NCBI RefSeq assembly: GCF_030691015.1
Contig: NZ_JAUYFF010000002.1
Location: forward strand, 1 to 64,000
From: Sulfuricurvum sp.
GTDB taxonomy: Bacteria > Campylobacterota > Campylobacteria > Campylobacterales > Sulfurimonadaceae
Length of the DNA stretch: 64,000 nt
Direction of reading: 5' to 3'
This document shows, piece after piece, positions 19,912 through 29,623 of this stretch. Position numbers and translations under genes: made by a program. Within the stretch, counting starts at the first letter, position 1; the number at the start of each line of letters is the position of its first letter. The notes below the pieces were generated by a model, which was not told where the DNA came from, did no database searches, and saw only the letters and a list, made by a program, of their open reading frames with translations.

Positions 19912-20565
19912 ATGCTGTTAACAGAGCGGCTCCATTTTTTTGATCACAGTGACCCCGCCTCATTGATCCTATTAAATAATACGGCTAAGTATAAATTATA
20001 CGGGGCATCCGAAATTTTGGTGTATGAAGAAGATGATCTTAATCGAGTCTATTTTTTAATACACGGTGAGGCTAAGTTTTACAAAGTAGACCGATTCGAG
20101 AGTGAAATTTTTCTCTATTCTTTATCCGATCAAACGTTATTAACTAATATAGGTTCGCTAAAATGCGATAGTATCAGCTGTTTTAGTAATATAGAATTTA
20201 TGGTTCAGAGTGAAGTGATCTCTTTTGATTTAAAACTTTTTAAAGAAGTGGTTCAAAAAGAGAATCAATTGCTCATCAATTTGGTGAATCTTTTAGCCGA
20301 TCAAAAGCAGATGGTAGATTGTATGATCAGTATGGGGATGGTGTATGACGTTACCGCCAAAGTAGCTAAAATGCTCCATGATCATTTGCCCCTCTATAAC
20401 AGTCTTAAAAAACAGGAGATATCCTACCGCCTGAATATTCAGCCCGCCACACTTTCACGTGTTTTGGCAAAATTTATCCGTTTAGGGTTGATTTCTGAAG
20501 AAAACCAGAAAACAATCGTATTAAAAAAAGAGGATTTATCCCACTACTTCAAGGAGGCTATATAA
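19912..20565 (+). CDS. Crp/Fnr-family transcriptional regulator
   Basis: 217 aa; N-terminal cNMP-fold-like region (LVYEEDDLNRVYFLIHGEAKFYKV) and C-terminal HTH (EISYRLNIQPATLSRVLAKFIRLGLI). Confidence 0.85.
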   Translation: MLLTERLHFFDHSDPASLILLNNTAKYKLYGASEILVYEEDDLNRVYFLIHGEAKFYKVDRFESEIFLYSLSDQTLLTNIGSLKCDSISCFSNIEFMVQSEVISFDLKLFKEVVQKENQLLINLVNLLADQKQMVDCMISMGMVYDVTAKVAKMLHDHLPLYNSLKKQEISYRLNIQPATLSRVLAKFIRLGLISEENQKTIVLKKEDLSHYFKEAI

Positions 20566-21461
20566 TGCAATCGATATCCACTAAAATTCGATGGATGGTC
20601 GCTATTTTATCTATCAATCTTATCACTATTATATTAGTCGATATTTGGCTTAACTCCAGCCAAAAACTGGATGCGAAAGTGATCAATACCGCCGGAAAAC
20701 AAAGAATGCTCTCGCAGCGTACCGTACTGGAGCTTCATCGTCTGCTGGTAGATGAAGAGGGGGCGTATGAGCGTCTTGAAAGTGCCCGTGCCGAGTTTGA
20801 TAATAATTTCAAGCAACTCAATATGGCAGCATCGGATTATCGCGGATTTTCAAATGATGAGATTGATAAAACGATGATGGAAGTGCATGCCCATTGGAAC
20901 CGAATGGGGGGATTGATCGACCGCTATTTACAGGGAGATCACAACCTGTTTGATTTAAAAACCATCTATGATAATGGAGATCAAACCTTGTCATTAATGG
21001 ATAAGGCCGTGAGCCAATACGAAGATGCTATGATGGGAAAACGTCTGTTGGCGCATCGTATTCAGATTTTCTTAGCGTTTATATCGTTTGGTATTATCCT
21101 TTATATGGCTCGTACGACATTGGAAATCCAACGAAATTTTGACAAATTCTTGGATCATTCACAAATGATAAGCGGTGTAAAAAATTTAGAGTGTCGGGGA
21201 AATGAACTCGATGTCGCGTGTTCCCATATTGAGTATTTTTTACGGAATGTTGAAGAAGCACTCCAAAGCGCTGCCGATGCCGTAGAAAAAAGTGAAGCCG
21301 CTACGTTGGTTTTAGTGGGCTCCACTCCCGAAGCCGAAGCGATATTGGAGCAAAATGAAGATGTGATGATCCAAGTAAGCGAAGAGTTGCATCAAACCTC
21401 CATGCGTCTTAAAAAACTGAAAAACAACCTCGAAAAAGCTAATTCTATTCGAAATGCCTAA
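20565..21461 (+). CDS. PilJ/NarX-like sensor-domain membrane protein without kinase domain
   Basis: Two TM segments; VINTAGKQRMLSQRTVLELHRLL resembles the NarX/NarQ P-box; C-terminal half lacks H, N, G boxes. Confidence 0.75.
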   Translation: MQSISTKIRWMVAILSINLITIILVDIWLNSSQKLDAKVINTAGKQRMLSQRTVLELHRLLVDEEGAYERLESARAEFDNNFKQLNMAASDYRGFSNDEIDKTMMEVHAHWNRMGGLIDRYLQGDHNLFDLKTIYDNGDQTLSLMDKAVSQYEDAMMGKRLLAHRIQIFLAFISFGIILYMARTTLEIQRNFDKFLDHSQMISGVKNLECRGNELDVACSHIEYFLRNVEEALQSAADAVEKSEAATLVLVGSTPEAEAILEQNEDVMIQVSEELHQTSMRLKKLKNNLEKANSIRNA

Positions 21462-21471
21462 TCGGCATTTC
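21451..21471. other. perfect 8-bp stem hairpin at 3' end of sensor gene
   Basis: GAAATGCC-TAATC-GGCATTTC; no following T tract. Confidence 0.45.
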
Positions 21472-21485
21472 ACCGCTCACTTTTC

Positions 21486-21499
21486 TTGACCTAAGTCAA
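21486..21499. promoter_or_regulatory. Crp/Fnr-type box TTGACCTAAGTCAA upstream of napA
   Basis: Palindromic TTGAC-N4-GTCAA ~120 bp upstream of napA start. Confidence 0.65.
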
Positions 21500-21620
21500 T
21501 ATCTTTCCTTTTAAATATCTTTATAATGGTTGAAGTGCATGAGTTATATCATAGCATCAAGGTAACGTTAGTTGTTCATAAATAACTATGGATAACAGTG
21601 ATTCCACTAAGGAGGCTTTT

Positions 21621-24410
21621 ATGTCATTGGATAGAAGAGAATTTTTAAAAAGTGCCGCTGCGGCATCCGCCGCAACAGCAATAGGAATGGCAGTTCCTGC
21701 CAAGGTAGAAGCGGCAGCGCTCCAAGGGCAAGCCGGATGGCGTTGGGATAAAGCAGCATGCCGCTTTTGCGGAACGGGATGCGGAATTATGATGGCAACC
21801 AAAGATGACCGCATCGTCGCGGTCAAAGGGGACCCGTTGGCTCCGGTCAATCGCGGGCTTAACTGTATCAAAGGGTACTTTAACGCCAAGATCATGTACG
21901 GTGCCGATCGTCTCACGCAGCCGTTGTTGCGTATGAATGATAAAGGTGAGTTTGATAAGAAGGGTAAATTTAAACCGATCAGCTGGCAGCGTGCGTTTGA
22001 TGAGATGGAAATACACATCAAATCAGCTCTCAAAGAGAAAGGGCCGACCGGTATCGCGATGTTCAGCTCCGGTCAGCAAACGGCGATGGAAGGGCATGCC
22101 GCACTCAAATTGATGAAAGCGGGTTTCCGTACTAATAACATCGATCCGAATGCCCGCCTTTGTATGGCTTCTGCCGTTACGGGATTCATGAACGTATTTG
22201 GAGCGGATGAGCCATCAGGCTGTTATGAGGATATTGAACTCGCCGAAACAATCGTCGCATTCGGCTCAAACATGGCGGAGATGCATCCTATTCTTTGGTC
22301 ACGTGTCAGTGATCGTAAACTCAGCAATCCCGATAAAGTACAGGTAGTCGTTCTTTCAACCTACAAACACCGCACAATGGACCTTGCCGATGTTGAAATC
22401 ATTTTTAAGCCGAATACCGACTTGGCAATCTGGAATTACATCGCACGTGAAATTGTCTACAATCATCCCGAAGCGATGGACAAAGAATTTTTGGATAAAA
22501 ATATCGTCTTTGCAACGGGTCCTGTAGATATCGGATACGGTCTTCGAGAAGATATCAATCATCCGAAATACGGTAAAAAAGAGCTCGATACGGCAGCGAA
22601 ACAAAAATCCAAAGTACTCACCGCCGATGAGGGGGTTAGTTTAGGGTATTTGGGTTACAAAGAGGGCGATACGCTGGAGATGAAAAACACCGGTGATGCG
22701 AACAAACATTGGAAAATCACCTTTGAAGAGTTTAAAAAAGGGCTTGCACCGTACACTCTCGATTACGTCGCCAAAGTTTCGAAAGGGGATGCGGATGAAA
22801 GTCTTGCCGATTACAAAGCAAAACTTCAAAAAATGGCCGATCTCTATATCGAGAAAAAACGTAAATGTTTGACGTTCTGGACGATGGGATTCAATCAGCA
22901 TACGCGCGGAACATGGGTTAATGAACAAGCCTATATGGTTCACTTCCTCCTTGGAAAACAAGCAAAACCGGGCAATGGAGCATTCTCCCTTACAGGTCAG
23001 CCATCTGCGTGCGGAACGGCGCGTGAAGTAGGAACTTTTGCTCACCGTCTTCCTGCGGATATGGTCGTTATGAACCCGGCACACCGAAAAATGGCAGAGG
23101 GTATTTGGACGATTCCCGATGGCACCATTAATCCAAAAGCGGGATCGCACTTTACACAAATCCACCGTGATCTCGAAGACGGTAAAGTAAAATTTGCATG
23201 GGTCAGCGTCTGTAATCCGTATCAGGATACGGGAAATGCGGATCACTGGATTAAAGCGGCGCGCACGATGGACAATTTCATTGTTACTTCCGACGGCTAT
23301 CCGGGAATTTCGGCAAAAGTATCCGATTTGATTTTACCGAGTGCCATGATGTATGAGAAGTGGGGAGCCTACGGTAATGCGGAACGCCGCACGCAGCATT
23401 GGAGACAACAAGTCACTCCAATGGGGGATGCGATGTCCGATACCTGGCAGTTTGTTGAACTCTCCAAACGCTTTACGATCAAAGAGGTATGGGGAGCACA
23501 AAAAATTCCGGGTCTTGATGGCGGCTTGCCTGACGTGATGGATAAAGCCAAAGCGATGGGATACAAAGAGAGCACAACACTGTATGAAGTGCTCTTCGCC
23601 AATAATCGTGCAAAAGCGTTCAAATGGCCTGATCCGGTAGGAAAAGGGTATCAAAACTCTGAAGTTGAGGGCGATAAACGTAATGTCGTCGGGAGTGACG
23701 GTAAAGTGTTCAAAGGGTATGGATTCTTTATTCAAAAATATCTGTGGGAAGAGTATCGTAAATTCGGTGACGGGCATGGGCACGATTATGCCGATTTCGA
23801 TACGTACCACCGTGTCCGCGGTCTGAAATGGCCGGTAGTGGATGGTAAAGAGACCTTCTGGCGTTACAACGCGAAATACGATCCGTATGCGAAAAAAGCC
23901 GCTAACGGTGCCTTTGCGTTTTACGGTCATGCGTTCAAGGATATTCCAACCGGAAATCTGCAAGGGGTTACAAACAGTGCGAAAGTGAATTTGGATAACA
24001 AAGCCAAAATCTTCTTCCGTCCGTATATGGAGCCGACCGAAGTACCGGATAAAAACTATGACATCTGGTTATGTACGGGTCGTGTACTTGAGCATTGGCA
24101 CAGCGGAACGATGACGATGCGTGTTCCTGAACTTTATCGCGCTGTTCCTGAGGCGTTGTGTTATATGCACCCTTCCGATGCTGAAAAGCGCGGTGTCAAA
24201 CGGGGTGAAATGGTGTGGGTAGAATCGCGTCGAGGCAAAGTAAAAGCGCATGTTGAAACACGCGGCCGTAACCGACCTCCTCGTGGACTCGTATTTGTCC
24301 CGTGGTTTGATGAAAAAGTATTTATCAATAAAGTGTGTTTGGATCATACGTGCCCGATTTCCAAACAGATCGACCATAAAAAATGTGCAGTCAAAATTTA
24401 TAAAGCGTAA
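21621..24410 (+). CDS. napA: periplasmic nitrate reductase catalytic subunit
   Basis: Tat leader [47 protein letters not shown]; NapA-type molybdoprotein. Start at 21621 follows AAGGAGG. Confidence 0.97.
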   Translation: MSLDRREFLKSAAAASAATAIGMAVPAKVEAAALQGQAGWRWDKAACRFCGTGCGIMMATKDDRIVAVKGDPLAPVNRGLNCIKGYFNAKIMYGADRLTQPLLRMNDKGEFDKKGKFKPISWQRAFDEMEIHIKSALKEKGPTGIAMFSSGQQTAMEGHAALKLMKAGFRTNNIDPNARLCMASAVTGFMNVFGADEPSGCYEDIELAETIVAFGSNMAEMHPILWSRVSDRKLSNPDKVQVVVLSTYKHRTMDLADVEIIFKPNTDLAIWNYIAREIVYNHPEAMDKEFLDKNIVFATGPVDIGYGLREDINHPKYGKKELDTAAKQKSKVLTADEGVSLGYLGYKEGDTLEMKNTGDANKHWKITFEEFKKGLAPYTLDYVAKVSKGDADESLADYKAKLQKMADLYIEKKRKCLTFWTMGFNQHTRGTWVNEQAYMVHFLLGKQAKPGNGAFSLTGQPSACGTAREVGTFAHRLPADMVVMNPAHRKMAEGIWTIPDGTINPKAGSHFTQIHRDLEDGKVKFAWVSVCNPYQDTGNADHWIKAARTMDNFIVTSDGYPGISAKVSDLILPSAMMYEKWGAYGNAERRTQHWRQQVTPMGDAMSDTWQFVELSKRFTIKEVWGAQKIPGLDGGLPDVMDKAKAMGYKESTTLYEVLFANNRAKAFKWPDPVGKGYQNSEVEGDKRNVVGSDGKVFKGYGFFIQKYLWEEYRKFGDGHGHDYADFDTYHRVRGLKWPVVDGKETFWRYNAKYDPYAKKAANGAFAFYGHAFKDIPTGNLQGVTNSAKVNLDNKAKIFFRPYMEPTEVPDKNYDIWLCTGRVLEHWHSGTMTMRVPELYRAVPEALCYMHPSDAEKRGVKRGEMVWVESRRGKVKAHVETRGRNRPPRGLVFVPWFDEKVFINKVCLDHTCPISKQIDHKKCAVKIYKA

Positions 24411-24415
24411 CGACG

Positions 24416-25213
24416 ATGAAAACTGAAACTCCTAATGAACGTCGCCGTTTTCTCCTCTCTATCGCTAGAGGGATTGGGCTTAGTGCGATGGGGGCTTTGG
24501 TCTGGAGCGCTTATGTGGGTGAAGTGAAAGCGGCGCCTCTCGTTTTGCGTCCTCCTGGGGCATTGGATGAAGCGGAATTTATTAAAAACTGTATCAAATG
24601 CGGTTTGTGCGTGGAAGCGTGTCCTTACGATACTCTTATTTTGGCACGCCCGGGAGACAATCTTCCGATGGGGACTCCTTATTTTACGCCAAGAAGTGTT
24701 CCGTGTTACATGTGTACCGATATTCCCTGTGTTCCTGTATGTCCGAGCGGTGCGCTCAATGAGCTCTCCGTTACCAGCTATGTAAAAAACAAAGCCGTTT
24801 TGGACATCAACAAAGCACATATGGGTTTGGCGGTTGTCGATGAGAACTCATGTATCGCAACATGGGGGATTCAGTGTGATGCGTGCTATCGTGCCTGTCC
24901 GCTTTTAGGAGAGGCGATTACGATCGAACACTCCAAGAACGACCGTACCGGGAAGCATGCCTTTTTAAAACCCGTTGTTCATCCGGATCAGTGTACGGGA
25001 TGCGGGCTGTGCGAACATGCTTGTGTTACCCAGATTGCCGCGATTCATATTCTCCCTAGAGCGTTGGCCATGGGGAAAGTGGGAGACCACTACATCAAAG
25101 GATGGGATAAAGAGGATGAAAAACGGTTAGAGGGTGCCTCTATCGAGGTGACCAAAACAAAAATAAGTGAAAAGAGCGCGCTCGATTCACTGAATGATGA
25201 AGGGGGCTTGTAA
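24416..25213 (+). CDS. napG: ferredoxin-type protein NapG
   Basis: Multiple 4Fe-4S motifs (CIKCGLCVEACPYDT, CTGCGLCEHAC) and leader sequence; position after napA. Confidence 0.94.
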   Translation: MKTETPNERRRFLLSIARGIGLSAMGALVWSAYVGEVKAAPLVLRPPGALDEAEFIKNCIKCGLCVEACPYDTLILARPGDNLPMGTPYFTPRSVPCYMCTDIPCVPVCPSGALNELSVTSYVKNKAVLDINKAHMGLAVVDENSCIATWGIQCDACYRACPLLGEAITIEHSKNDRTGKHAFLKPVVHPDQCTGCGLCEHACVTQIAAIHILPRALAMGKVGDHYIKGWDKEDEKRLEGASIEVTKTKISEKSALDSLNDEGGL

Positions 25214-26028
25214 TGAAAAACTATCGCTACTTACTCCTTCGTCGATTAACGCAAATATCCCTTTTGGTTCTTTATGTAGGAGCCAATATATGGGGATGGA
25301 AAGTGCTTCAAGGTAACTTAAGCAGCTCATCGGTGCTGGGTGTTGTTCCCCTGAGTGATCCTTATGCCGTGATGCAAATAGCCGTTACGGGTGCAAGTCT
25401 GGGGATAGATATATTACTGGGTGCGTTAATTGTGACTCTGTTTTACGGGGTTATCGGGGGGCGTGCTTTTTGCAGCTGGGTTTGTCCTATCAATATGATT
25501 ACCGACACTGCGGCATGGTTACGTCGAGTTTTGAAATTTTCCGAAGTGCAAAAGCGATTTTATATGAATCGTTCTTTGCGCTATTGGATTCTGGGTCTGA
25601 GTTTAATCCTCTCCGCCCTTATGGGTGTGGCGGTATTCGAACTTATTAGCCCTATTTCGATGGCGCATCGAGGTCTTATCTTCGGTATGGGTATGGGTGG
25701 CGGCGCACTGGCCGTAATCTTTTTATTTGATTTGCTGGTGCATGAAAACGGATGGTGCGGGTATGTGTGTCCCCTTGGGGCTACCCATTCGCTTATCGGG
25801 AAATTTTCTTTAATTCGTGTTTGGCACGATGCAGCAAAATGTACTGATTGCCGCAGTTGTATTACGGTGTGCCCTGAAAAAGAGGTGCTTCATATGATCA
25901 ACCGCAGCAGTGAGAGTGTACTTATGGGCGAGTGTACCAATTGCGGCAGATGTGTAGATGTCTGCCAAGAAGATGCTCTGCGATTTTCTATTCGAAGTTT
26001 TACAAAACAACCAAAGGATGAGGAATGA
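25213..26028 (+). CDS. napH: quinol dehydrogenase ferredoxin subunit NapH
   Basis: Polytopic protein with FCSWVCPINMITD, CGYVCPLGATHSLIG and two C-terminal 4Fe-4S clusters. Confidence 0.94.
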   Translation: MKNYRYLLLRRLTQISLLVLYVGANIWGWKVLQGNLSSSSVLGVVPLSDPYAVMQIAVTGASLGIDILLGALIVTLFYGVIGGRAFCSWVCPINMITDTAAWLRRVLKFSEVQKRFYMNRSLRYWILGLSLILSALMGVAVFELISPISMAHRGLIFGMGMGGGALAVIFLFDLLVHENGWCGYVCPLGATHSLIGKFSLIRVWHDAAKCTDCRSCITVCPEKEVLHMINRSSESVLMGECTNCGRCVDVCQEDALRFSIRSFTKQPKDEE

Positions 26029-26633
26029 AAGCTAAACTACTAATCGGCAGCTTAGTCGCTGCGTCACTGATCATTAGCAGTCTCTATGCTGTTAATACAG
26101 AGGTGGATGAAACACAATTGGGATTACGTAAAGTCGATATTTATACCGAAGATACGGCACTCCCTAACGGTACCAACTACAATAAAGAGGCTCCGGGGAC
26201 ATCGAAACTGTTTGACCGTGCGTATACCAATGCACCCCCTATGATCCCCCACGATATCGATGATTTGGGGGAAATCGACAAAAACAATAACTCATGTCTC
26301 GGGTGTCATATGCCTGAGATCGCCAAAGATATGGGGGCGACTCCGATCCCTAAGAGTCACTTTACCAGTTTTAGACCGGCGGTATCGGTCGATGATGATG
26401 ATAACCTCAAAGCAGAAAGCGATGAGCAAATCATTAAGAAAGATTTGAAAGGGCAGCTGTGGCAAGGTCGTTATAACTGTTCAGCATGTCACGCTCCGCA
26501 GACAAAAGGGGATTTAAAAGTGGCGAATACCTTTAAACCTGCCTATACCGATAAAAAAGGGCAAAAGCATAAAAACAAATCGTATCTTCTTGATGAACTC
26601 GACATCGGTGTCAAAGTCGGAAACGGTTTGTAA
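26025..26633 (+). CDS. napB: nitrate reductase cytochrome c-type subunit NapB
   Basis: Signal peptide; two CXXCH motifs (CLGCH, CSACH). Confidence 0.94.
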   Translation: MKAKLLIGSLVAASLIISSLYAVNTEVDETQLGLRKVDIYTEDTALPNGTNYNKEAPGTSKLFDRAYTNAPPMIPHDIDDLGEIDKNNNSCLGCHMPEIAKDMGATPIPKSHFTSFRPAVSVDDDDNLKAESDEQIIKKDLKGQLWQGRYNCSACHAPQTKGDLKVANTFKPAYTDKKGQKHKNKSYLLDELDIGVKVGNGL

Positions 26634-26635
26634 AG

Positions 26636-27115
26636 ATGGAACACGAAGCACGTCGGGGTTTTTTCGGTGCCATTGCCTCTCTCTTTAAAGAGGAAGCGCA
26701 GTATATCGTCCGTCCCCCTTACGTGATGGAGGGTACGACATTTAATGAATGTCTTGCCTGTAATGGCATGTGTGTAAGCGCATGCGAAGAGAAGATTATT
26801 GATCGTGATACGCAAGGGATCCCTTTTTTGAATTTCAAAATCTCGGGATGCAGTGATTGCCATAAATGTTTGGAGGCCTGTATCCCTACAGTACTCAGCG
26901 ATCCGACGAAATTTATCCAAGGACATGCAAAAATTACGATGATGAACTGCATGTCACATCACGGGACGATTTGTTTTTCGTGCAAAGAACCCTGTCTGGA
27001 AAATGCGATTGTGTTTAAAGGGATGTTGAATCCTATAATTCTTCCCGAAAGATGTACCGGTTGCGGCTATTGTATCGGTGTATGCCCCAGTGGAGCAATA
27101 GAGGTGGTAGCGTGA
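26636..27115 (+). CDS. napF: ferredoxin-type protein NapF
   Basis: CLACNGMCVSAC, CSDCHKCLEAC and CTGCGYCIGVCPSGAIEV motifs. Confidence 0.88.
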   Translation: MEHEARRGFFGAIASLFKEEAQYIVRPPYVMEGTTFNECLACNGMCVSACEEKIIDRDTQGIPFLNFKISGCSDCHKCLEACIPTVLSDPTKFIQGHAKITMMNCMSHHGTICFSCKEPCLENAIVFKGMLNPIILPERCTGCGYCIGVCPSGAIEVVA

Positions 27116-28053
27116 AATTTTTATCTCTCTTTTTCCTTTTTATAGTTCAAGCGGTTGCAACGGTAACACCTCCTGCAGCAATTCTAAAAACCGACGGATT
27201 GATTAGTGACATGGTGGTTCGGGAGGGGAAAATCTATGCCTCTACCGATACCGGTGTCGTCAATGTGTTTGATCTCTCTTCACGGCGTAAACTCTCCTCA
27301 ATATCTCTTCCGAGCGTCCATAGCAGTTCCGGAAAAATATTTGTACCGAAAATCTATTCGGTGGATCATTTTGCGGGGTCAACCGTAATGGTCTCTGAGA
27401 GCGGCGAATCGTTTCGTAACGTCTATCTGTGGCGTGAGAATAGACTGGTGAAGGTAATCGGCAACGCGAGCGGATTGTTGATCAAAAAAGTCCGATTTGT
27501 GGACGCCAATCATCTTCTATTCGGACTCTCCGGCGATGCCGTCGTTTTGATGGATGTGAAGACGAGAAAACGACTTTATGAAGTTCAAGCAGGCGGCGGA
27601 GTATTCGGAGATATGGCACTGAGTCCCAATCGTTCTCTTGTTGCCGTAGGGGATGAGAGCGGTGAAATCGTTCAGATAGAGGCACGAAGCGGCAAAGTAC
27701 TTAAGACGCTCAGCGGAATCAATCTCGATGCGATTAATCGACTTGCATACCAAAACAATACGATTATCAGCGGCGGACATGACCGAAGGGTCGGGGTGTA
27801 TAAGGCGCATGGGAGTTATTTCATCGAAACAAATTTCTTCGTCTACGCCGTAGGGCTGAGTCCCTCATCCTCAATCGGGGTGTATACGGACGGAGATGAA
27901 AATGAGTTGCAAGTCTTTGAGCTGGAAACCCAAAACAAAATCGGGCGGCTCAAAGGGGGAGAGAGCTTGTATGATACGCTGATCTTTTTGGATGAGCATA
28001 CCCTTATAGGTTCCGGAGAAGAAAATAAAATTTACTATTGGAGAATACCGTGA
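27112..28053 (+). CDS. napL: NapL-like beta-propeller/WD40-like periplasmic protein (GTG start)
   Basis: Signal peptide VKFLSLFFLFIVQAVATV; repeated propeller-like segments (ISGGHDRRVGVYKAHG); between napF and napD as in epsilonproteobacterial nap loci. Confidence 0.82.
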   Translation: MKFLSLFFLFIVQAVATVTPPAAILKTDGLISDMVVREGKIYASTDTGVVNVFDLSSRRKLSSISLPSVHSSSGKIFVPKIYSVDHFAGSTVMVSESGESFRNVYLWRENRLVKVIGNASGLLIKKVRFVDANHLLFGLSGDAVVLMDVKTRKRLYEVQAGGGVFGDMALSPNRSLVAVGDESGEIVQIEARSGKVLKTLSGINLDAINRLAYQNNTIISGGHDRRVGVYKAHGSYFIETNFFVYAVGLSPSSSIGVYTDGDENELQVFELETQNKIGRLKGGESLYDTLIFLDEHTLIGSGEENKIYYWRIP

Positions 28054-28400
28054 ATATTTCAAGCATAGTGGTGCAAACCAATCCAAAGTTTACCGATGAG
28101 GTGGTCGAAATTTTCAAATCGTCCGATTTCTGCGATTACCATTTTCACGATGAAAAAGGGCGCATTATTGTCACTATCGAGGGGAGCGGTGTCGAAGAAG
28201 AGATTGTAAAGCTGGTAAAGATACAAGAGATGGAACACGTGATTTCAGCCGATATGTCATTTGCCTACAGTGAAGATGAACTCAATGCGGAACGCGATAA
28301 ACTTGAAGCGGTCGGTAATGATTTACCGCAATGGCTGAATGATGAAAACGCGACAAAACGGGATATTAAATACAACGGCGATCTGAAAGACCGTTTTTAA
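28050..28400 (+). CDS. napD: NapD-like chaperone (GTG start)
   Basis: VNISSIVVQTNPKFTDEVVEIFKSSDFCDYHFHDEKGRIIVTIEG typical NapD; ATG/GTG-stop overlap with napL. Confidence 0.9.
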   Translation: MNISSIVVQTNPKFTDEVVEIFKSSDFCDYHFHDEKGRIIVTIEGSGVEEEIVKLVKIQEMEHVISADMSFAYSEDELNAERDKLEAVGNDLPQWLNDENATKRDIKYNGDLKDRF

Positions 28401-28431
28401 AAGATGGATCACCCCTTGCGGGGGGAGAGTA

Positions 28432-28731
28432 TTATTTGGAGATGTGTGCGGCGATAGCCGTAATCTGAGCATCGTTTAAAGATGCAACTTGACCTTTCAT
28501 AAGCCCTTTCGAAACTCCGCCGTAACTGCCGTCTTTGTATCCTTTGAGGGCAGTGATGATTTCTGCCGAACTCATATCTTTAATTATTTTGCTTTTACCC
28601 AATGCCGCTTTTTCACCCTGCATTCCATGACAAACAGAACATTTTTTGTAAAGCGCCGCACCGTCTTCCGCCGCAAAAGCTGTTGACCCTAATCCAACCA
28701 ATACTGCCAATACCATTACACTTTTTTTCAT
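28432..28731 (-). CDS. class I cytochrome c (c553-like)
   Basis: Signal peptide, LYKKCSVCHGMQGEKAALGKSKII, C-terminal IAAHISK. Confidence 0.93.
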   Translation of the reverse strand: MKKSVMVLAVLVGLGSTAFAAEDGAALYKKCSVCHGMQGEKAALGKSKIIKDMSSAEIITALKGYKDGSYGGVSKGLMKGQVASLNDAQITAIAAHISK

Positions 28732-28787
28732 CGTAAACTCCTAGTATAAAGAATACATTATTATAAAATATTATGGTATCCATCCCT

Positions 28788-28801
28788 TTGACCTGAGTCA
28801 A
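28788..28801. promoter_or_regulatory. Crp/Fnr-type box TTGACCTGAGTCAA upstream of cytochrome c gene
   Basis: Palindromic box 57 bp upstream of the cytochrome c start. Confidence 0.62.
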
Positions 28802-29481
28802 TTTCTCATGCAAATGGTATCAATCAGCAGCGATAAATCGCTCAGTTGGTGCATGGGGGCCAACGCTCCTATGGTTTCGACTCCGTTTCGAAAAGGTTGC
28901 ACATAGTAGGGGGCGTCATAGCCGGAAGCTTTGAGCTTTTGTGCCATCTCTATCAGCTCTTTTGCTTCCAGTAAATCGCTATGCCATGTTGTGCGTACTT
29001 CATACGCGAGTGAGCTTTGGCGGAGGATATCAAAGCTCTCCCAAAACCGTTTTTCACTTCCGCCGCCGCAGATATCGGTCATTTTGGATGCGGGTGCTTT
29101 GTAATCCAATGCGGCGTAATCGATCAGATTCTCACGAATTAGCGCACGAATCACATCGGGACGCATGGCGTTGGTATCGAGTTTTATTTTAAATCCAAGC
29201 GCTTTGATCGAGCGGCAAAAAGGGATCAGGTTAGGGTAGAGAGTACACTCTCCGCCGCTTAGAACTACCCCCTCGAGCAATCCGCACCGTGAGGATAAAA
29301 ACGCCAGGGCTTCCTCTTCGCTCAGTTTTCCTTGGCCGAAAACAATATCGGGGTTATAACAGTAGGTGCATCGCAGGTTGCATCCCGCAAACCAAAAAAT
29401 GGCGGCAGGGATATCGGGGTAGTCTAGAAGGGTAAAGCGGGTGATATCATAAAGCGGCAACATGACGTTTAGAGGATTCAT
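28798..29481 (-). CDS. nrdG: anaerobic ribonucleoside-triphosphate reductase activating protein (radical SAM); start may be 29463
   Basis: FAGCNLRCTYCYNPDIVFGQGKLSEEEALAFLSSR; VVLSGGECTLYPNL; next to nrdD. Confidence 0.92.
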   Translation of the reverse strand: MNPLNVMLPLYDITRFTLLDYPDIPAAIFWFAGCNLRCTYCYNPDIVFGQGKLSEEEALAFLSSRCGLLEGVVLSGGECTLYPNLIPFCRSIKALGFKIKLDTNAMRPDVIRALIRENLIDYAALDYKAPASKMTDICGGGSEKRFWESFDILRQSSLAYEVRTTWHSDLLEAKELIEMAQKLKASGYDAPYYVQPFRNGVETIGALAPMHQLSDLSLLIDTICMRN

Positions 29482-29623
29482 GAAAGCAGGTTCGCTCTTT
29501 ATGCTCCCCTTTTTTACCGAGATTAAAACTCTCTACCGGGCGGTGGTATCCCATCACACGGGTATAGACCATGCAACGTGTACGCAAGCTCTTGCTTACT
29601 TCTAAAATATCATGGGACTTCAT
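29447..29623 (-). CDS. small separate ORF encoding the NrdD C-terminal glycyl-radical segment (58 aa, not in ORF track)
   Basis: My translation: MKSHDILEVSKSLRTRCMVYTRVMGYHRPVESFNLGKKGEHKERTCFHESSKRHVAAL*. RVMGY plus N-x-GK..E..R resembles the NrdD glycyl-radical C-terminus; ATGA overlap with the nrdD stop codon. Confidence 0.85.
   Translation of the reverse strand: MKSHDILEVSKSLRTRCMVYTRVMGYHRPVESFNLGKKGEHKERTCFHESSKRHVAAL

Noticed and set aside
22641-23246. 201-aa minus-strand ORF opposite napA
   Set aside because: Antisense shadow ORF over a strongly supported napA; no recognisable family.
23334-23963. 209-aa minus-strand ORF opposite napA
   Set aside because: Shadow ORF caused by codon bias of the real gene on the plus strand.
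28405-28430. CCCC-TTGC-GGGG hairpin between napD and the cytochrome c gene
   Set aside because: Likely an ordinary terminator between convergent genes; no further structure.
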